From: Yarrowia lipolytica
Taxonomy: Eukaryota > Ascomycota > Dipodascomycetes > Dipodascales
Reading direction: 5' to 3'
NCBI RefSeq assembly: GCF_001761485.1
Contig: NC_090774.1
Span: 2,790,001-2,854,000 of the forward strand
DNA length: 64,000 nucleotides
Part shown: one piece after another, positions 62,001 to 64,000 of the stretch
Position numbering within the stretch: the stretch's first letter is position 1
Layout of the letters: every line of letters starts with the position of its first letter
Made by a program: the position numbers and the translations under genes
Notes under the pieces: model-generated
What the model was told of the DNA's origin: nothing
The model's input: the letters and a program-made list of their open reading frames with translations, nothing else
Database searches by the model: none

Positions 62001-63213
62001 TCACCAGCTCCCCGCCAAATTGTCTCAGGTTTGACTTTGGTTCGGAGAAGTCGGAGATGCACCGAAAACAACCAACAATGTACCGCCAACAGCTCCAACA
62101 CTGACAAAAAAGCTCCCTACGTCACATGGCCACCCCTGCCAAGCATAGCCCAGGCCCGTAGTCTCAGCCACCCCTCCATCTGCTACATGTTTGTGCGACT
62201 TGCACCCCTGTCACCCCTCGCGCTAATCGCATGTGAGACCGTTGACTGGGGAGTTCGAGTGAGAGTAATTTGGACACGAGTAAGGGCGCAAATGTATTTT
62301 GTGGGCGATGAAACAACCCAGCCCATGTGTAAACGCGTCAGCTATTATCTATTGTTTTTCTTTATTCATTTTCTGTCAGTTTTACCCACTTCGAAAAAGG
62401 ATGGACCAGTGTACAAGTTCAAGTATATACACTACCAGGTTAGCTCGTATACTGAGACACGAAATGTGCCTGTTCAAAACTGAATCGAGCGGCAGATGAC
62501 AAGAAGCCGCCACAAAGCGTCTATAAAGCCTTTCTACAAGTACAGTACATACATAGTCCACTCGCAGTTGCTGGCCCATCCTCGGTTGTACAACTACTAC
62601 AACACTCAGACTAGGCTGTGTACTTGCACCTATGTACTGACCAGTATGTACCAAAACCATCGCAAGGACTACAAGAGTATACCAATATCTACCTGAAAAT
62701 AAGAATGAGACACCGAACTCAGTCTCTTTTGCTGTACTATGTACTTCAACAAACTCATCAGGAAAGACAGTCCAGCCTCTTACGCGTGTGACTAAAGAAG
62801 GCTGGCATTTGCTTTTAGCTACCAGTACGAGTGTAGTGTACTTGTAGCAGTAGACGGGAGGCTACAAAACAGAGGAGAAACCAACAATAGCTCTATATCT
62901 AGTATGTATACTCGTACGAACACATTCTACCTCCATCTGGTCTCATGTTTCGTACTTGAAGAGCAAGGACGAAAACAGGGAGAGATGTATGCATACTGTA
63001 GACACTCTACCCACAGTGACTCCATAACAGTACAGAATGAACCTGTTCAGGCCAGTAAAGACCCTCTTCAAGATCAAGACAACCCCCCCCAAACCCACTG
63101 CAAACTTCATATCAGCATTTAATTACTTCATTCCACCATTTTCATATGCTTTCTCCTATTCAACTTCCGTGTCAGCTTCATATCATGGACTTCATGACGG
63201 CGTTTGTCCGTTC
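59045..63213. other. 4.2-kb intergenic region
   Basis: No gene I can support. 59045-59260 is the promoter of the mucin-like gene. CT-rich direct repeats with TTTCAGCTCGTTTCCTC units lie at 61859-61945, followed by a 15-codon ATG frame at 61987 that stops quickly; it could be the first exon of an unseen gene, but no matching donor follows. TATATA words lie at 59968-59974 and 60062-60069. 62400-62900 is rich in TACAAGTACAGTACATAC-like words. Confidence 0.5.
61859..61945. repeat. CT-rich direct repeat (TTTCAGCTCGTTTCCTC)
   Basis: About five degenerate copies of a 16- to 19-base unit ending in TTTCAGCTC; strongly pyrimidine-rich on the plus strand. Confidence 0.82.
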
Positions 63214-64000
63214 TTAAATGTTGGTGAACCGCTTCTGTCGCTTTCGCTGGTTCCAGTTCAACGTATTGGACAAACCAGAATACCACTCGGACCCAGCCTC
63301 CGACTGCACCTTGGGGAATGGGAATCGCGACGCGGTGACGGTGATAAAGTCTCCAGGCGTCAGTTCCACCCTCGATCGGCCGTCGAACGAGCAGTACGCC
63401 GACGCCCGAGCATCGTATGGCACTCCGATTCGAATCGTAGTATTATCGGGCACAACAACCGGCCGGAAACTCAGAGTATGGGGACAAATGGGGGAAATGA
63501 GAATGCCGGGGATATCGGGGTGAACAAGAGATCCTCCTGCGGACAGGGAGTACGCCGTGGATCCAGAAGGAGTGGCAATCACCAGTCCATCGGCCTGTAC
63601 GGTGGTCAGGTGATCAAAGTCCGTGTACAGCTCTGTGGTGGTCATGGTGGAGTTTGTGCCTCGGTCAACCACCAAGTCGTTGAGAATCGAGTGCGTGGCG
63701 TCCACGTAATGCTTGTCGTACGAGTACTCGTCCAGGTTGTCGGTCGAGTTGTGGGAGGTAACCATGGAACGAATTTCGTCGTCCAAGTCTCGGGTCATCC
63801 AGTCCTCTCCGTCGTCCTTGACAGCTCGGATGACGCGGCACTCGAACCGCATTCTCAACGACAGATAGATGCCGTTTTTGTCGATCGAATCGATCGTCTC
63901 CTCACGTCTGTCCCACTCGTACTCGGTGAGGAATCCCAGAGAGCCCAGGCCAAAGGAGACCACCGGTGGCACAATCTGCTGGAACAGCCAGGACACAAAT
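63214..64000 (-). CDS. NAD kinase, C-terminal part (cut by the right edge)
   Basis: The reading frame is open to the right edge, so only the last 262 residues are visible; the first visible residues are FVSWLFQQIVPPVVSFGLGS. The stretches SFGLGSLGFLT, TVQADGLVIATPSGSTAYSL and SAGGSLVHPDIPGILISPIC-PHTLSFRP are the conserved NAD-kinase core (the GxGxxGFLT loop, and the TPTGSTAYxxSAGGP region with its nucleotide-binding Ser/Thr and Asp). The GGDG motif must lie off the window. It phosphorylates NAD(H) to NADP(H). The length and the FVSWLFQ match fungal Utr1/Yef1 (cytosolic) rather than Pos5 (mitochondrial), but this is a judgement from the visible part. The stop is the TAA at 63216-63214. Confidence 0.93.
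   Translation of the reverse strand, partial: FVSWLFQQIVPPVVSFGLGSLGFLTEYEWDRREETIDSIDKNGIYLSLRMRFECRVIRAVKDDGEDWMTRDLDDEIRSMVTSHNSTDNLDEYSYDKHYVDATHSILNDLVVDRGTNSTMTTTELYTDFDHLTTVQADGLVIATPSGSTAYSLSAGGSLVHPDIPGILISPICPHTLSFRPVVVPDNTTIRIGVPYDARASAYCSFDGRSRVELTPGDFITVTASRFPFPKVQSEAGSEWYSGLSNTLNWNQRKRQKRFTNI

Noticed and set aside
61987-62032. Short ATG frame MSSLPHQLPAKLSQV after a CT-rich leader
   Set aside because: The following GTTTGA is not a Yarrowia-type donor and no second exon could be identified.
1-64000. Retrotransposon or DNA-transposon copies
   Set aside because: I saw no transposase, integrase, reverse-transcriptase or capsid-like frame, and no convincing terminal repeats. Solo LTRs or truncated copies without coding sequence cannot be excluded by eye.

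Overview
This window looks like a nuclear chromosome segment of an ascomycete yeast, most likely Yarrowia lipolytica or a close relative. Genes are widely spaced and mostly uninterrupted. The introns I can see start with GTGAGT (or a near form) and end with a branch site (C)TAAC lying only a few bases before the final AG, which is typical of Yarrowia. Coding sequence is fairly GC-rich with strong C/G-ending codon bias, and intergenic DNA is rich in short tandem repeats and in motifs like GTACAAGTAC. There is no bacterial, phage or organellar signal. The species assignment is inference.

Layout, left to right. 1-3561: gene-free, low-complexity. 3562-5809 (-): three-exon RBM39/Rsd1-type splicing factor. 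8405-9766 (-): unrecognised protein. 10393-10951 (-): doubtful, frame-broken locus next to a 22-base match to an Illumina adapter. 12550-13290 (-): ribosomal protein S3. 14632-15204 (+): Shr3 ER chaperone for amino-acid permeases. 17346-19757 (-): Ymr1 myotubularin phosphatase. 20696-21583 (+): a three-exon gene for a 9-kDa complex I subunit, too split up to show as a long reading frame. 22188-23066 (-): mitochondrial ribosomal protein uL22m. 24077-24982 (-): PQ-loop cystinosin/Ers1-like transporter. 25639-26262 (+): Arl2/Cin4 GTPase with one intron. 26996-28735 (+): SAGA subunit Spt8. 28979-31327 (-): PPR-like, probably mitochondrial protein. 31629-31702 (-): tRNA-Met(CAT). 32729-32968 (+): small secreted peptide precursor.

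From about 33 to 52.8 kb the DNA is gene-poor: only the phosphate transporter Pho89 (38239-40005, -) and an intron-containing tRNA-Glu(CTC) (46748-46828, +) are clear. Then come a Myb/SANT-type nuclear protein (52799-53866, +), RNA polymerase I/III subunit AC40 (55513-56532, -), a mucin-like Mid2/Wsc-style surface protein (57914-59044, -) and the 3' part of an NAD kinase gene that runs off the right edge (63214-64000, -).

The genes are ordinary eukaryotic housekeeping genes with no operon logic. Mitochondrial functions recur (complex I subunit, uL22m, the PPR-like protein), as do membrane-traffic and transport functions (Shr3, Ymr1, Ers1-like, Pho89). I found no convincing new multi-gene system. 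The most notable items are the split complex I subunit gene, the adapter-like sequence at a frame-broken locus, a perfect 24-bp inverted repeat at 50544-50598, a stop codon that lies inside the second splice donor of the Rsd1-type gene, and the small secreted peptide.
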